A stretch of DNA of 6,619 nucleotides from Actinomycetes bacterium (lineage in GTDB: Bacteria > Actinomycetota > Acidimicrobiia > Acidimicrobiales > Palsa-688): NCBI GenBank assembly GCA_021808425.1, contig JAKBBS010000183.1, positions 1 through 6,619 of the forward strand, given 5' to 3'. Below the pieces are notes generated by a model. The model had not been told where the DNA came from and did no database searches. It was given only the letters and a program-made list of their open reading frames with translations. Of the stretch, positions 6,571 through 6,619 are shown piece by piece. Each line of letters opens with the position of its first letter. Within the stretch, counting starts at the first letter, position 1. The translations under genes and the position numbers were made by a program.

Positions 6571-6619
6571 GACATACCTACGAACGGCGAAGCGTTTCGG
6601 ATTGGAGGAGTTGTCGGAT

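Overview
The window looks like ordinary chromosome from a high-GC actinobacterium. The best guess is a member or relative of the Acidimicrobiia. Three things point there: PcrA and succinyl-CoA synthetase proteins of actinobacterial flavour, a stand-alone cobalamin-binding mutase subunit, and a secreted protein built of 42-residue 'GYWLVAADGGVFSFG' repeats, which I recall as common in Acidimicrobiia and other Actinobacteria. The lineage is inferred from remembered family patterns, not from a search.

Layout. Positions 1-1883 (+) hold the last ~626 residues of a PcrA/UvrD-type DNA helicase whose N-terminus, with the Walker A motif, lies upstream of the window. After a 123-base gap comes a tight three-gene run on the same strand: a B12-binding small subunit of a methylmalonyl-CoA-mutase-type enzyme (2007-2459), sucC (2460-3611) and sucD (3608-4492). 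The B12 gene's stop abuts the GTG of sucC, and sucC and sucD overlap by ATGA. A perfect 28-base palindrome (4512-4539) then closes the run. On the opposite strand, converging on that palindrome, is one long gene (4566-6524) for a secreted protein with an N-terminal NHL/YVTN-like beta-propeller region and six C-terminal GYWL repeats. The last 95 bases hold its ribosome binding site and probable promoter region.

How the genes work together. Methylmalonyl-CoA mutase makes succinyl-CoA from methylmalonyl-CoA. Succinyl-CoA synthetase converts succinyl-CoA to succinate with nucleoside triphosphate formation. Physical coupling of a B12 subunit to sucCD therefore fits propionyl-CoA carbon entering the TCA cycle, although the large catalytic mutase subunit is not in this window. 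PcrA is probably an unrelated housekeeping neighbour. The propeller protein is a separate unit of unknown function.

I see no mobile element, CRISPR array, tRNA or rRNA. The most interesting signals are the repeat evolution in the propeller gene (near-identical DNA cores, fully diverged linkers) and the B12-sucCD coupling. I did not find a clearly new biological system.
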